A DNA stretch of 25,121 bases from Folioceros fuciformis (Eukaryota > Anthocerotophyta > Anthocerotopsida > Anthocerotales), in the NCBI GenBank assembly GCA_049999805.1, contig JBNGIO010001957.1, positions 1 through 25,121 of the forward strand, written 5' to 3'. Both the position numbers and the translations under genes were made by a program. Of this stretch, positions 1 to 11,040 are shown piece after piece. The notes under the pieces were generated by a model, which was not told the DNA's origin, did no database searches, and was given only the letters and a program-made list of their open reading frames with translations. Within the stretch, counting starts at the first letter, position 1; each line of letters begins with the position of its first letter.

Positions 1-210
1 AAGAAACCGTATCTCACTCATATTATGCGGATCCTCCTCCTCGATGCTCTCAACTACACTCACTTCGCATACAGATTGATCTCTTTGCTTTTCGAGATGC
101 TGAAGAAGTGAAGTGCGAATTCATTCAAATCACATCACAAGGCCATCTCATCTATGCTGTCCCATGATCTCCTGGACTCGCGATCCTAAATTCTAAGTCC
201 CAGATCTAAT

Positions 211-669
211 ATGTCTGCTCTTGACAGCACAGAAGCAGAAACCGAAGATGTAGAACAACACGGAGTCACCACATCCCTAGACAAAACACCCGAACCTCAC
301 GCCACAGGAAGCGAGCATCGAAAGGCCATCAAGAAAAGGTTGAGACCGCCTCCCCCTGCAGAAGCCATAAAGAAACGCAAGTCCAAGAAAAGTTTAGACA
401 CTTACAAGATCTACATCTACAAAGTCCTCAAGCAAGTGCATCCAAACACAGGCATCTCCAGCAAAGCTATGGATATTCTCAACAGCTTCATGTGTGACAC
501 ATTTGATAAACTAGCATTGGAAGCATCGCGATTGGCCCGGTACAACAAGAAGCCGACCATCACGTCTCGTGAAATCCAAACAGCAGTAAGGCTCACCCTT
601 CCAGGAGAGCTTGCAAAGCATGCTATATCAGAAGGAACCAAAGCTGTCACAAAATTTACAAGTGCTTAG
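211..669 (+). CDS. Divergent histone H2B variant, intronless
   Basis: This encodes a 152-residue H2B, the partner of H2A in the nucleosome. The histone fold runs from about residue 61 ([20 protein letters not shown]) to 145. It keeps the plant H2B signatures [27 protein letters not shown] and PGELAKHA. The C-terminal EGTKAVTKF retains the lysine that is monoubiquitylated in the family (K148 here). Two regions are odd. The alpha-2 segment reads [16 protein letters not shown] where canonical plant H2B has roughly NSFINDIFEKLAQEAS. The 60-residue tail starts acidic ([10 protein letters not shown]) and has a PPPP stretch, instead of the usual Ala/Pro/Lys repeats. The start is the first ATG of an open frame with a normal leader. 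The family is certain; the variant role (for example germline or chromatin-compacting) is inference. Confidence 0.93.
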   Translation: MSALDSTEAETEDVEQHGVTTSLDKTPEPHATGSEHRKAIKKRLRPPPPAEAIKKRKSKKSLDTYKIYIYKVLKQVHPNTGISSKAMDILNSFMCDTFDKLALEASRLARYNKKPTITSREIQTAVRLTLPGELAKHAISEGTKAVTKFTSA

Positions 670-2643
670 TCTTCTTAGGTTTACTTTCATACATAATAAT
701 TTTGTAGCAAATTCATGTCATTATTGCAGACCTGCATTTAGGATCAACAATAGAAGTTGTTGTATTGTTTGATAGTTAGCTTGATTAGAAAGACAAATCT
801 CTATCAATTTAGAAAAAAACAGTTCAAAATATAACAAAATAATATGCAAAAGCACTAGTGAAAGAAAAAGCATTTAACTTGTTTTCATGAATGTCCAAAA
901 AAGATAAACATGCCTACTTAATTCTATGACTTTTACTGTTTTTTAATATTTTAATAAGTCTACTCATACATTCATCTGGGAATGGAAAGAAAAGGTTTTG
1001 ATTTTATTTTAATTTTAATTTATTTGACTATTGTGTAGTTTGAAACCCATTCTTGTCATTTTGTAGAGAATATTAATTTTATTAATTATGAAATAATAAA
1101 AAGCACAGCTCTTTGAATGAGGCAAAGAAGAAAACTATGACAATGAATGAAAACTATGAACCAAAAGGAAAAAAAAAACCAGGACCTCTAAACAGAAGAC
1201 ATAGTAATTATGGTATCGAGTTAATAAGGATTAATTTAGTTTTAATAATCAAGATGGGATAACTATATATTTAGAGTGATGGCACACGCTGGATAAAATG
1301 AGCTGAAAAAGGACAGTCCTGCCAGATTAGCCAGGTCTGCTGGCTGGCATGAGAGAAGAGTGGGGAACACCCTTCTATCTTCGTTTCCACTCTTTTAGGG
1401 ACGTTTGTTTACTGTAGATATTTCTATTGAGCTATAAGATCTACAGCTGGACTTGGAACTTTACGGGATATTTGGCTCGGCGCTGCCTGCCGTAGAGACC
1501 ATGGATCTGGTCACCGGAGCTGTCGAGGTAGAGCGCCTTGATGGCCTCGGTGTCTTATCTTGGCGTGGAACTTCATCTTGCTGCAGTCTCCAGTTCTCGT
1601 CACTGCACCAAGGGACTTTGATGGATTGGTTGATTTGATGCTTGAAAGCTTGCAATGGATTTGCCTGAGTTTTTGCGCACTGCTCATCTTCATCCTGCCG
1701 CTTCGAGATCTTTCCTCTTCACCTTCGTCGTGAAGCTTCAGTGTCCTGTTGCGTCCTCTTCCTCCTGGTGCGTTCCCGTGGTCAGTGCACATGTTTGGTT
1801 GAAGTGATCTCGCCGGCTCGGTGGCAGGACTGTTGCCCTTGAGGGCGAGCGTTGAGGTCGTCGAAGGAAGAGGAGTTGTCCTTTGAGGATGTCTTGAATG
1901 TGGCGTTTCCGAATGCGGGGGTGGAGCTGTGATCCGCAAATGACGAGTAGCGCTGGCGCTGCCTGAGGATGGCATCCACTGTTACAAACGTGAGAAGCGA
2001 GCTGCTCAGGTTGTCCTGCTGAACGTGCTGCGGGACCGGAAGCAACCGTGGCCCTAGCGGTGTCAGCTTCGATTCTTGATGACTGGAGAGGCGTGACGAG
2101 CTGCGGAAGTAGCCTGGTCTGAATGAGGGCAAGAGAGGTGACTGGGAAGGAGGAGGGGGTAACCTAGGGTTATGCGAAACGGGTCGGAAGTTGTGTTGTG
2201 CCAACGTTTGATCGGCTGACCGAGTCGCTCATCAGTGTCACGGAGTCGATTGGAGCCGGTAGCTTTTCTTGCTGATCGTCAATGCATTTGATGTAAGCAA
2301 TGGATCTCATGGGATTCCCAGGATGGATGGTCTAGGTGAAGGGGGAAATCAGCCAGATTCGATATCAGAGGGCTTTGATCGTCTTCGATGCAAAACCAAT
2401 GCCTCGGAATTAGAGGGGAGGATTGGTGATACACATCCTTGAAACAGAGATGAAAATTGCATCTACCCCAAAGGTGAGGAGAGGACGAGAAAGAAGCAGA
2501 TCCTGGACGTACGTGACAACGATTCGATTCGGGACCGAATCTGTCTGTCTTGTTCGGGACACTGAGCAGACCAGCGCAGGCAAAGGCAAACTCTGCGCTT
2601 GAGAAAAGTCGCAGAATTCGAGACTGGACTCCACATCGATGTC
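670..2643. other. Intergenic spacer between convergent H2B and RPB6
   Basis: The first part (about 670-1300) is strongly AT-rich and should contain the H2B 3' UTR and poly(A) region. About 1440-2640 is GC-richer and holds overlapping open frames on the minus strand (near 1511-1975 and 1782-2204). None of these gave a recognisable domain. They are Ser/Pro/Arg/His-rich, which is typical of translated non-coding DNA. Part of 2280-2643 may be RPB6 3' UTR. A non-coding transcript or a lineage-specific gene cannot be excluded. Confidence 0.5.
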
Positions 2644-3473
2644 CTAGCTTGAAACCTGACGCCGCCATGAGTCCTCCACGATAAGCTCATCTACGCCCCA
2701 GTCCTCGTAACTGCAGCATGAGCGTAAGTTAGGTCTGAACTTGTAACTTGTAAGGAGGGGACCACGACCAAACCAATCAGCACTTCTTCCTTACCTTCCG
2801 TCAGGGAGGTACCGCCGTATGGTGAAAGGAATCTTGCGGTCACGTAGCTCCTTCATGGCAATCTACGAATAGACACAACATCCAACTCGTCACCTCGTTC
2901 TGTGCAGAGCCGACATGACACCTGGATTAGCAGAGTGAAACAATAAGCAATATCTCACCTCCAAAGGATCTGTCTCTCCCTCCAGCTCCACCATCACCGG
3001 GGCATTCATACTGTCACACAGGCAGCAAGAAGTTGAGACGCGCGCGAACACAGAAATCGAAAAGGATTACTGCAAGGCATCCGAGAGACACTGAGCAGAG
3101 CCCATGGCTAACCTACTAACCTAATCTGCAAAGCCCGTGTTCCCAAGACCCGTGCCCGCTCATACTTCGTCATGAACTTGGTGGTCTTTCTTGGCTGATC
3201 GGTCGCAGGTTCTGGCTCCTCCTCTCTGATATCAATGTTGTTGGCAAAAGGATCTTGTGCATCCCCGTTTTCCGACTCCGCCGCTTCCTCGGCATCCTGC
3301 AACGGCACATGTTGAGTCTTGCCAGAAGAAGGAGTCACAAAAATCAAACTTGACGGCCTCCAAGGTGCCACAAGGGAGGACAGCATTCACACCTCCTCCT
3401 CCGGCTCCACCGGTTCATCCTCATAACCAACGTCCCCGCCGTCGAAATCGTTGTAATCTCCATCATCCGCCAT
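2644..3473 (-). CDS. RPB6: DNA-directed RNA polymerases I, II and III subunit RPB6 (RPABC2)
   Basis: RPB6 is a small subunit shared by nuclear RNA polymerases I, II and III (omega homologue) that stabilises the clamp and assembly. Five exons on the minus strand give 147 residues: 3473-3393, 3296-3121, 3010-2959, 2862-2795 and 2710-2644. All introns are GT-AG and the phases add up to 444 nt. The N-terminus [13 protein letters not shown] plus acidic stretch is typical of the plant protein. The conserved core follows: [19 protein letters not shown] (exon 2), [17 protein letters not shown] (exon 3), [20 protein letters not shown] (exon 4) and [18 protein letters not shown] (exon 5). The length matches plant homologues (about 144). 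It reads away from SPT20, with the repeat array at 3535-4136 upstream. Nothing appears broken. Confidence 0.95.
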
Positions 3474-3534
3474 GTTTGAGTGCGGCAACAGTAGCAACGA
3501 ATTACAGCTTAAAAGCGGTCAGGAAAATTAAGAA

Positions 3535-4136
3535 CCCTCGTACACCGCTGGCTTCTACAACCAGTTCCAGGCCAAGAAATTTGGAAGTATCGAAGACAGA
3601 CTTTATCTACGGCGCAAACTGTTTCCTGTACTAGACTGGAAGCTGCGAGGTGAAGCTCGTACAACGCTGGTTTCTAGAACTAGTTCAGGGCCAAGAAAAG
3701 TGACAGCATAGAAAACAGACACATGTAGGTATGTCTATGGCGCAAGTTGTTTCCTATATTGTACTAGACTGGAAGCTCCGAGGTGAAGGCTCTTGCGCCG
3801 CTGGTTTGTAGAACAAATTCAGGGCCAAAGAAAGTGAGAGCGCAGAAAACAGACTACATATGTCTGTCTGTGCCACAAGTTGTTTCCTATATTAGGAGAC
3901 GAAGTCCATTGCGCAAGTTGTTTCCTACACGCACTAGCAGACAAAGTCTATGGGAAAAGTTCTTTCCTCTGGAGACTGGAAGCTCCGAGGCGAAGCTCCT
4001 ACGCTGCTGGTTTCTAGAACTAGTTCCGGGCCAAGAAAAGTGAAAGCACAGAAGACATACAAAGTCTATGGCGCAAACGAAAACAAACGAGGTCTTTGGC
4101 ACAATTTGGTCTCTGGACTGGAACCTCCGCGGTGAT
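3535..4136. repeat. Degenerate tandem repeat, about four units, upstream of RPB6
   Basis: The module GCTGGTTTCTAGAACTAGTT, then CAGGGCCAAGAAAAGTGA, a GCGCAAGTTGTTTCCTA block and AGACTGGAAGCTCCGAGG, recurs beginning near 3543, 3664, 3797 and 4012. Unit length varies (roughly 120, 135 and 215 bp). The third unit contains an extra partial copy of the GCGCAAGTTGTTTCC block near 3910. Open frames across it (3783-4043 and 3950-4135) are repeat translations such as the recurring SGPKKVRAQKT / SGPRKVKAQKT, not a recognised protein. The array sits between the RPB6 start and the rightward TATA box at 4194. Confidence 0.8.
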
Positions 4137-4193
4137 CACATGCTACATATTCAGGGGTTGGCTCTAAGCTGCAGGCTTGGTGGGAAGGCCTGA

Positions 4194-4199
4194 TATAAA
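4194..4199 (+). promoter_or_regulatory. TATA box, probable rightward promoter (SPT20)
   Basis: TATAAA in the context GATATAAACCC lies about 850 bp upstream of the proposed SPT20 start, immediately right of the repeat array. A plant telo-box follows 80 bp downstream. It would place transcription start near 4225 and imply a long, probably spliced leader. This is motif-based only. Confidence 0.45.
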
Positions 4200-5047
4200 C
4201 CCTTGCCGAACTTTGTTCAGGGAAGGCTGAGCAGTAAAGCCTTCGTTTTGAGTCACCTGCCCCTCCTCATCCTCCTTAAACCCTAGCTCCGACAGATCTT
4301 GCTTTCTCATCAAATCTCTGCAGCAAATTAAACAATCATCCAAGCTCTGTACTCAAGGCCAGTGTTTCCAAGCATGCAATCAATTACGGCAGCAGGCTCA
4401 CCTTGACATTCGACATTCCAGATACTTTTTGGATAAGTTTCTGCATCTGCCAGAATCATACTTGTTTTCCTTCAAGCAATCCATGTATTCTGTCATCACC
4501 TGGACAAGATGCCACGTACTTGATCAATACTCAGCGGCCAGCATATCCCACACCACGACAGCCGACGCTTAGCTTGACATCTAATCACTCACACGCTTGC
4601 ACTCTTGCAGGTGATCGAGCGGAAAGACACCTTTCTCTGGAGGTATGGGCTGCAGCCCACGGCCGCCACCGAAGGCCGCCATGCTCACACTGCTACCGTT
4701 GTCCAAACAAAATTAAACTACGTAGTTATTCACATAACACGTCCCATTCTTGCAAGACCTGGTTTATTCCACGGCTTCAGATTCCACACAGAACTTGGCT
4801 ATGGCTGACAAGTCTGTCCTCGATGGCAGCTGCTGCAAAAGAAACGCGCGAGTTTGATCCTAAAATGCGTGCCCTTCACGCCGAGTGGATGGAGTGTAAG
4901 AGTAGGAGTAACGCATGAAACCGCTCGACGAGTTTAAACTTAGCTCAGGTAGATTTGTTCACAATTTTGCCAGCTGATTAGTGTTGGGACTTGGGGTCAT
5001 TTTCGTGAAGGCCTGCTCTGAGAGCACTCCTTCGAGCCTCCAGGACG
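4200..5047 (+). other. Putative SPT20 leader region with several short upstream ORFs
   Basis: This stretch lies between the TATA box and the first conserved SPT20 segment. It contains three open frames starting at ATG or near it: 4403-4918 (171 codons), 4605-4808 (67 codons) and, inside the first, an ATG at 4825 beginning MAAAAKETREFDPKMRALHA. None matches a family I can name. A donor-like CAG|GTAGAT near 4939 and an acceptor-like CCTCCAG before 5044 suggest a leader intron. The short frames could act as uORFs, or one could belong to a small separate gene. Confidence 0.35.
4279..4286 (+). promoter_or_regulatory. Telo-box (AAACCCTA)
   Basis: AAACCCTA is the plant telo-box, common just downstream of transcription starts of housekeeping genes, and recognised by TRB-type Myb proteins. 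Its position 80 bp after the TATA box fits the leader of the rightward transcript. Confidence 0.4.
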
Positions 5048-8000
5048 ATGGGGGAGGCCATGGACGCCAGTTTCGCGCTTAATCTGTTCTTAGACGGTTT
5101 CGGAATAGACAGACCCACGCAGGTACGAGGATTATGTTTGCTGGTTTTGGAAGATTTGGTCAGTTCAGACTGCAGCTTTCTAGCTCCGTGTCTGATTTGT
5201 GAGGATGCGCGTCGCTGATTTCTGCTTTGAACATCAGAAGGGTCAGCCTCCTCCGCTGGCTGATGAGGTGATGGACTGTCTGTATCCTTACGACCGAAGC
5301 AGCGAAGGTTTTCTCAGGGTAATTGTTCTCGATGCGTCTGTGTCGACACTCGACCATGGTTCGCGAAGCTAATCGTCCTGGTTTCGTGCAGGCCATAGAC
5401 GGGGGTTGGCTTCCGGTGGATCTTCTGGACGAGATTCCTTGTACTTTTGTCAACGGTTGTGTTGCGTGCGAGGTTGGTGCTGGCGGTTGCCTGTTGCTGC
5501 TTGGACATCTCCTGCACTCTGTTGTGATGAGTTTTTTTTTTTCCTTACATCCTGGCCTTGAGAATTGGTGCATGTTTTCTTGAGTACAGATACGAGACTA
5601 CAGGGACTGTGAGTACTCGGATACTATGCCATTGGACGGCATGAGACGATGGGCTCCCAAACTCAAAGTAGTTGTTCTTCGGCCAGGAATGGAGAATCTC
5701 GTGAGAGACGTCAATAGTATGGCAGATGAAAGTTGGTCATACTCGGATATGTTGGTTGGTCCTACTTCTACTTTCACTGTTTATGTGGAAGCGATGCTAC
5801 TGGATGCCTTGTCAACAGCATCTCCTCATTAGTGTATGTACGGCAGCTGGCTCATGATCTACTACGTTTGGCAGGAACTGGAGTCAAGGATATTGAAGGC
5901 AGTGCGTCCTTCCCTCGATCTTCATCCTTCACGTGCTGTAGCAAGGAAGGCTCACGTTAGCTTCCATGATAAGGTTCGAGAACTTTGTTTCCACATGTCC
6001 AGCAAAATGATGCATTTCGTCGTGGAGAGCATGCTAACGAAATTTGGTTGGTTGGAACCACTCCAGTGGAAACTCAACTCTGGCTGCAGAGCAACCAGGC
6101 GATACAGAACTCATTTTGCTGCAGTCTTAAGCAGACGTCTACGAGCGGCTTCCAGAAAATTGGCTATCCAGTCTGCTGATTATGTTGGATCCAAGACAGT
6201 AATACCTTCCGACATGGACACAGGCAGAGGGTCAAGCGCTTCTCTTCGGCAAGAGAATAAGAGTTCAGAAAATGTGGGTTCTGAATCATGGAATGCAACT
6301 CAACCAGCGGTGGGCACAGGTAAAGGAAGACCTGGAAACGAAGGTTTAGGTTTTACACCAGCAGCTGGATGGCTACCACCTCCTGACCAAGAACAAGCTG
6401 GAGTGTCTGTGCACAGGACATTCCAGGAAATTGGGATTTCTGTTCCTGAAGGAATGCATGGTGCAATGGTACCTCCTACGCCACTGAGGCAAATGTCTGA
6501 TTCACCAAGTTTGAGCACCCCTTCTACACCTGTGACAACAGGAAATTCGGGCCTTGACACCAGTGGAATAGCAATTGGAGATTCTGGTCTTGACACCACG
6601 GGATTAGTTCGTAGTGCATCACTGCTGGGTAAAAGAGAGAGCAGGGATGCCTTAGGGATAAGGTCGGAAAAACGGATGAAGCATGAACCAGTGAAGGGGG
6701 AGAAGGTGCAGCTGCCAAACAAAGCGCATCATAAAGCTGAAGGGAAGCATTCTAAGGATCCACAGGGGAATGAGAAGCATCAGTCTTCCCAGCACCTGAC
6801 AACTGAGAAACTTCATTCTGTTGTTCCTCAGAGAATGGCTAGTATTAGCTCGCAATACGTGAAGCAAGAGGAAGTGTCCATGCATGATGGATATTTAAGT
6901 AACCAGTCAGATGTAAAGGTGTGTCCGGATGAAAACCAGGAACACACAGACTGTGCTGGAGTACAGGAGGAGTACTTGGAGAAGCTAGAAACTGGTGAGG
7001 GTGTTGAACAGCATGCAGCAGTGTCACAATCAGAGTACCTTGAAGATCTGAAGCGGCTAACAGAGGCAGATCCCAGAGTGAAACATCAGGTGATAAAAGG
7101 GCTCCTTTCACGGGGTGGACAGTCGCAGCAGTTTGTATCTCACTCACAGCAGGTTGACGGGAAGCCTGAAAGATCAGAAGTGAAATCAGAGACTATGCAG
7201 ATGAATGATGATAGTACAAATTTTGATGATTTTTGCACGAGGCTCCAACAAGGTGGATTGAAGTGGGGTCAGAAAGCAGATGCACAAGCTATAATGCCTG
7301 GTGGTGGTCACGTACCACCCACCCAGATATCGAATGCTGCAGCTTCTCCACTGATTCTTAATCCCAACCCCATTCTCGGGCCACAAGTGTCTTCATCTGT
7401 CAGTGTCAACCAGATAGCAGAGAAGCCGTTTGTGGATGCTTCATCCTCAAATCTGTTGGGGGTGGGCAGCCTGGAGCAGGCGTCTCACTTTCAAAACATG
7501 CAACAGGCTGTCAGAGCAAGAATAGGTGCTGTTTCGAAACCTTCAGTATCAAATTCAGGAAATGCATCTCCAGTGGGCTCACCAAAGAACCCTGGTAGTC
7601 CATGTCCTGCAGCTGGGCCTCTGGAGCAATCTACCTCTGGACCAGGGACAAAAGATAGTGTTTCTACTCTTGCCTTGCTCGCAGTCATTCGAAGGTCTGC
7701 TCACTTACCCTGCTGGATTTGTATGTTTCTGTTGGGTGTAGTGTCTTCCTTAGTTCGTTAGGCTGCATGTTCATGTGCAGTGTCCTACTTTTTGATGTGC
7801 TGCGAGCCAAGATGTACAGCTTCAGACGTTCAGGATAGATAGATAGATAGATAGATAGGTACGGTAGGCCGTAGTCTCTTGTTTTTCCTATCTTTAGTTT
7901 ATTTGACCTGTTGCAGATTTATGGGAGCCATTTTTTTGTTGAGTTTGAAAATGTGTAGTGGATGGTGACAAAGTTTTGGTCATTAGCTACTAACAATTTT

Positions 8001-10256
8001 TGTCACTAGTCCATCTCAATCTTGTTTGTTACTTTGCGAACCCATGCTTTGTGATGTTTCCAGCCACAATCTGCATACTAAGAAGAAAAAGGTGGAGGAG
8101 GTGTTTCCAATCAGCAATGCAGTACCGCCTTGGCATTCATTGCTGGTTGCTCTGGCAGATGCACCTGATGAACCCAAGGAACTGCCTGGCTCCCGAAGAA
8201 TGGCCACATCTTTAGTTGGTGGTTCAGTAAATTCAAGAAAGAACCGCACGATGGTGTTCCGGCGGATGGAATCTGTTTTTCCAGGTAGATACTCAAACCA
8301 TAGCAACGGATTTTGCGGTTGACATGCTTCCGACATTCATCTTTTGCTTTGCTGGTATGGGTTTGGCTAACGGTAGTGCTTAATGTAGGTCATTCTCCAT
8401 CTGTCCATTACTCTCGGATAAGGTTAGTTATCAGTGGGAGAAGCAAAGATCTTATGGTAGAGGTATCACTCCAATTTGGGGATGAACATGATGAAGAATC
8501 TCCGAATCTTAGTGCCCAGCACCAAGGTTTCTCTTCAGCACCAACTACAGTAAGTCATTTGATGACTTAACTACGTGGATGATTGTTTCGTGTTCTTGAA
8601 TTTCTCTCCATTTATGTTGGGAGTGTTTGTCTGCCTCTGATGCATTTGGTGAGCTCATGTTAACTTTAGACTGGATCTATGCTGCACGATCTGCAGGGGT
8701 TTACGAAGCAGGTTTTCCTCGGTGAATATTCCCTACATAAGGCTGATCTTATTGCCTCTCAGTACACAAGTCTGGTAGGCGAGCAAGGAATGTTGTTTTA
8801 TGCTGCTTGATACTGTGCAATATATGCAATCGTTTGATGAGTTCAGCTGTACGAGATTGTTACGTTTTGTTTGCAGGTTACAAAAGATGGTTATGAACTG
8901 GTGGAGGATGAAATATACGTGGCAGCCAGAAGTGTGGCATCTAATGCTCGTCCAATGCCAGCGGGTGCAACATCGTTGGGGAGTTTTACGGGGCCTGTTA
9001 GTTCTCCTAGATCAACGCTAGGCATGGCTGCCATGGGCGGCAACATGCAGCCATCCTCTCCTGGCTCATTTTCACGCATGCCACCTCCAGGTGGAGCTGG
9101 AATCCGACAATTGCTTGGAAACGACTTGGGTGGGAGCGCAGTTGCACTACAGAAGCAGCCGCAGATGGATGGGACCTCTCAACTGGTACAACAACACCAC
9201 TCTCTAGTGCAACCGCAGCAGCTGCAAAGATCTACAGTCCCAATGTCAGCAAACCAGTTGGCAGCGCAGATGGCTGGACCGACCCACAATCAACAGCAGC
9301 TGAATAGTTCCATAGTCGGACATTCTGCTGCTCACTTGCAGCAGTACCAGTTTTTACAGCACCAACAGCAACATCAGCAACACCAACAACAGCAGAAACA
9401 TCAGCAGCAACAGCATCAGCAGGCACAAATGCTGCAGCATAGGAAACATGTTCTCTATTCCGGTGCTATGGGAATGGGTGCAATGAATGGGATGGCTGGC
9501 ACGAGTGGTGGTGCCCCTGCTGGGATGGGAAATCTAGTGGGTCTGAATGGCATGAATGGTATGTCGGGCATGACATCAATGAATCCTATGACAGGGTCAT
9601 TCATGGGCTTGTCTGGACTCACAAATATGCCGTGCATGAGCTCTCTTGGACCAAATCCTGTTGGGAACTTGATGGCCCAGCAGCTGCGTCCAGGAGCAGT
9701 TCCTTCCCCCCAAACTCTTTCGGCGGCGGCGAAAAATCGCATCATCGCTGCCCAAAGGGCCCGCACAGGAAACGTAGGAGCTGGGCAACCTCCGAGAACT
9801 CCTCTGGATAACATGTCACCCTTAGGGCCCAGTCAGCTGCAAGGCGGGTCAAGAGTGACTATGATGGCACAACCCATAGCGCGGGGGGGTATTGCTCCCG
9901 TGCAACGAACAGCTGGTACAGGGATTGCTTCCCCAAAAAACAATCCAACAATGGCCAGTGTTTCAGGGCAGCCATTTGGAATGAACTCAGCTTCAAATCC
10001 CCAGCAGCTAGGCACACAGCAGCACCTAGGGGGCTCTCAGCCACTAAACTCTTCACTCAATGGAGGCGTATTGGGGTCTTTTGTAGGCGGGCCACAGAGC
10101 CCCCAGTTGAATTCCCAGTCATTGACTTCTGTCACAGGTTTGACAAGCTCTGCCATAGACGTGCAGAATGCAAATCGGGCAAACAGCTTGATGACAGCTG
10201 TGGGGCGTGGAAGGAGACCTTTGTCAACCGTGCAAATGGGACAACCGACTCAATAG
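5048..10256 (+). CDS. SPT20: SPT20-like SAGA coactivator subunit (PHL-type)
   Basis: This is a homologue of plant PHL (PHYTOCHROME-DEPENDENT LATE-FLOWERING) and of SPT20, a nuclear structural subunit of SAGA. Nine exons give 1353 residues: 5048-5122, 5238-5318, 5392-5472, 5590-5754, 5875-7694, 8064-8284, 8389-8549, 8697-8774 and 8877-10256. The N-terminal SPT20 domain is clear: ASFALNLFLDGFGIDRP, LYPYDRSSEGFL, LPVDLLDEIPCTFVNG, ENLVRDV, SWSYSDML and ELESRILKAVRPSLDLHP. A long low-complexity exon holds KREand KRMKHEP basic patches. The plant-specific block KKVEEVFP, SLVGGSVNSRKNRTMVF, YSRIRLVISGRSKDLMVEV and DLIASQYTSLVTKDGYELVED follows. The C-terminus is Gln/His-rich (about residues 1048-1085), then Met/Gly-rich. 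The usual plant MGVSFK N-terminus is not seen, so an upstream coding exon may be missed. The exon 5 donor (AG|GTCTGC) is unusual but keeps phase. Confidence 0.88.
7834..7858 (+). repeat. (GATA)6 microsatellite in an SPT20 intron
   Basis: Six uninterrupted GATA units followed by G lie inside the intron between the long exon 5 and exon 6 of the SPT20-like gene. No function is implied. It should be length-polymorphic. Confidence 0.95.
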
Positions 10257-11001
10257 ACCCACTGAAAGCTTAGTTACGAGAGCAATCGGGACCAGCTGAT
10301 ATCGCACTTGTGCAAAAAAGAGCTAAGGATTGTACGTCTCCCTCTGAATATTGTTTGACTTTGGTTATGGTGTTTGCCTCATCTTCAGTTGCATGGCTTA
10401 TTGACTCCCTATCGATCTGCTTCATGCAAGAAATTCCGCTTTGTAACTCTTGAGGTCATGTGTGTACCATGCAGGTACAAGGACAGAGTTAGGATCTTTC
10501 CGGGTGTCAAAGCCCTAGTGGAAGTTTGTTACGGCATCTCTCGATAAATAGTGAAGTCTTATTCTAAGAGGCGTAACTGAAACTTGAGTACAAGATTGAA
10601 ATAATTTAAACTGGAATTCTGAAACTTGACCACTAACAATGAAGAGGAATGGCAGCTGTGATTCCCATAGTCTTGAACCATGCTTTCGCACGATTAAAGG
10701 TAGTGTGAATATCTCATTCTGTGCTTGTGCGTGGACATCAAATGATCACAGACCAGAAATTGAGAAGAAGTCTATTACAGTCCACCTATTGACTTGAGAC
10801 TCTGTAGATCCTCCTCTCAAGATTTCTCAGAAATGGCTGGCAGGCCGATACATTCTAGAGCAAATTTGCCTTTCAATTGCTCATGTCTTAATGAGCTATA
10901 GATGTTCATATTTATTTGTATTTAGCTAAGCGTTATCGAAGCGCAACGTTGCTAGAAGTCCCTTTAAGGACCCTCATTTTGACCATGTCCCGAGCTCGAT
11001 C

Positions 11002-11040
11002 CCGGTCCCCCCAAGTGTTAAAAACCATTGGGGGTCCCGG
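11002..11040. repeat. GC-rich imperfect inverted repeat (hairpin)
   Basis: The left arm CCGGTCCCCCCAA (11002-11014) pairs with the right arm TTGGGGGTCCCGG (11028-11040) at 11 of 13 positions, across a 13-base A-rich loop. It lies in the SPT20/peroxidase spacer, in a local GC island within AT-rich DNA. It could be a mobile-element relic or part of a structured transcript. Confidence 0.6.

Noticed and set aside
1511-2204. Two overlapping minus-strand frames of 154 and 140 codons
   Set aside because: They overlap in different frames, are low-complexity Ser/Pro/Arg, and show no domain, start context or splice pattern that favours either.
4605-4808. Kelch-like look of EGRHAHTATVVQTKLNYVV in a 67-codon frame
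   Set aside because: Only one partial motif, no Gly-Gly after it, no further repeats and no supporting exon structure; chance resemblance is more likely.
10985-11011. tRNA T-arm-like sequence GAGCTCGATCCC
   Set aside because: No matching D-arm, anticodon arm or acceptor stem could be found on either strand.
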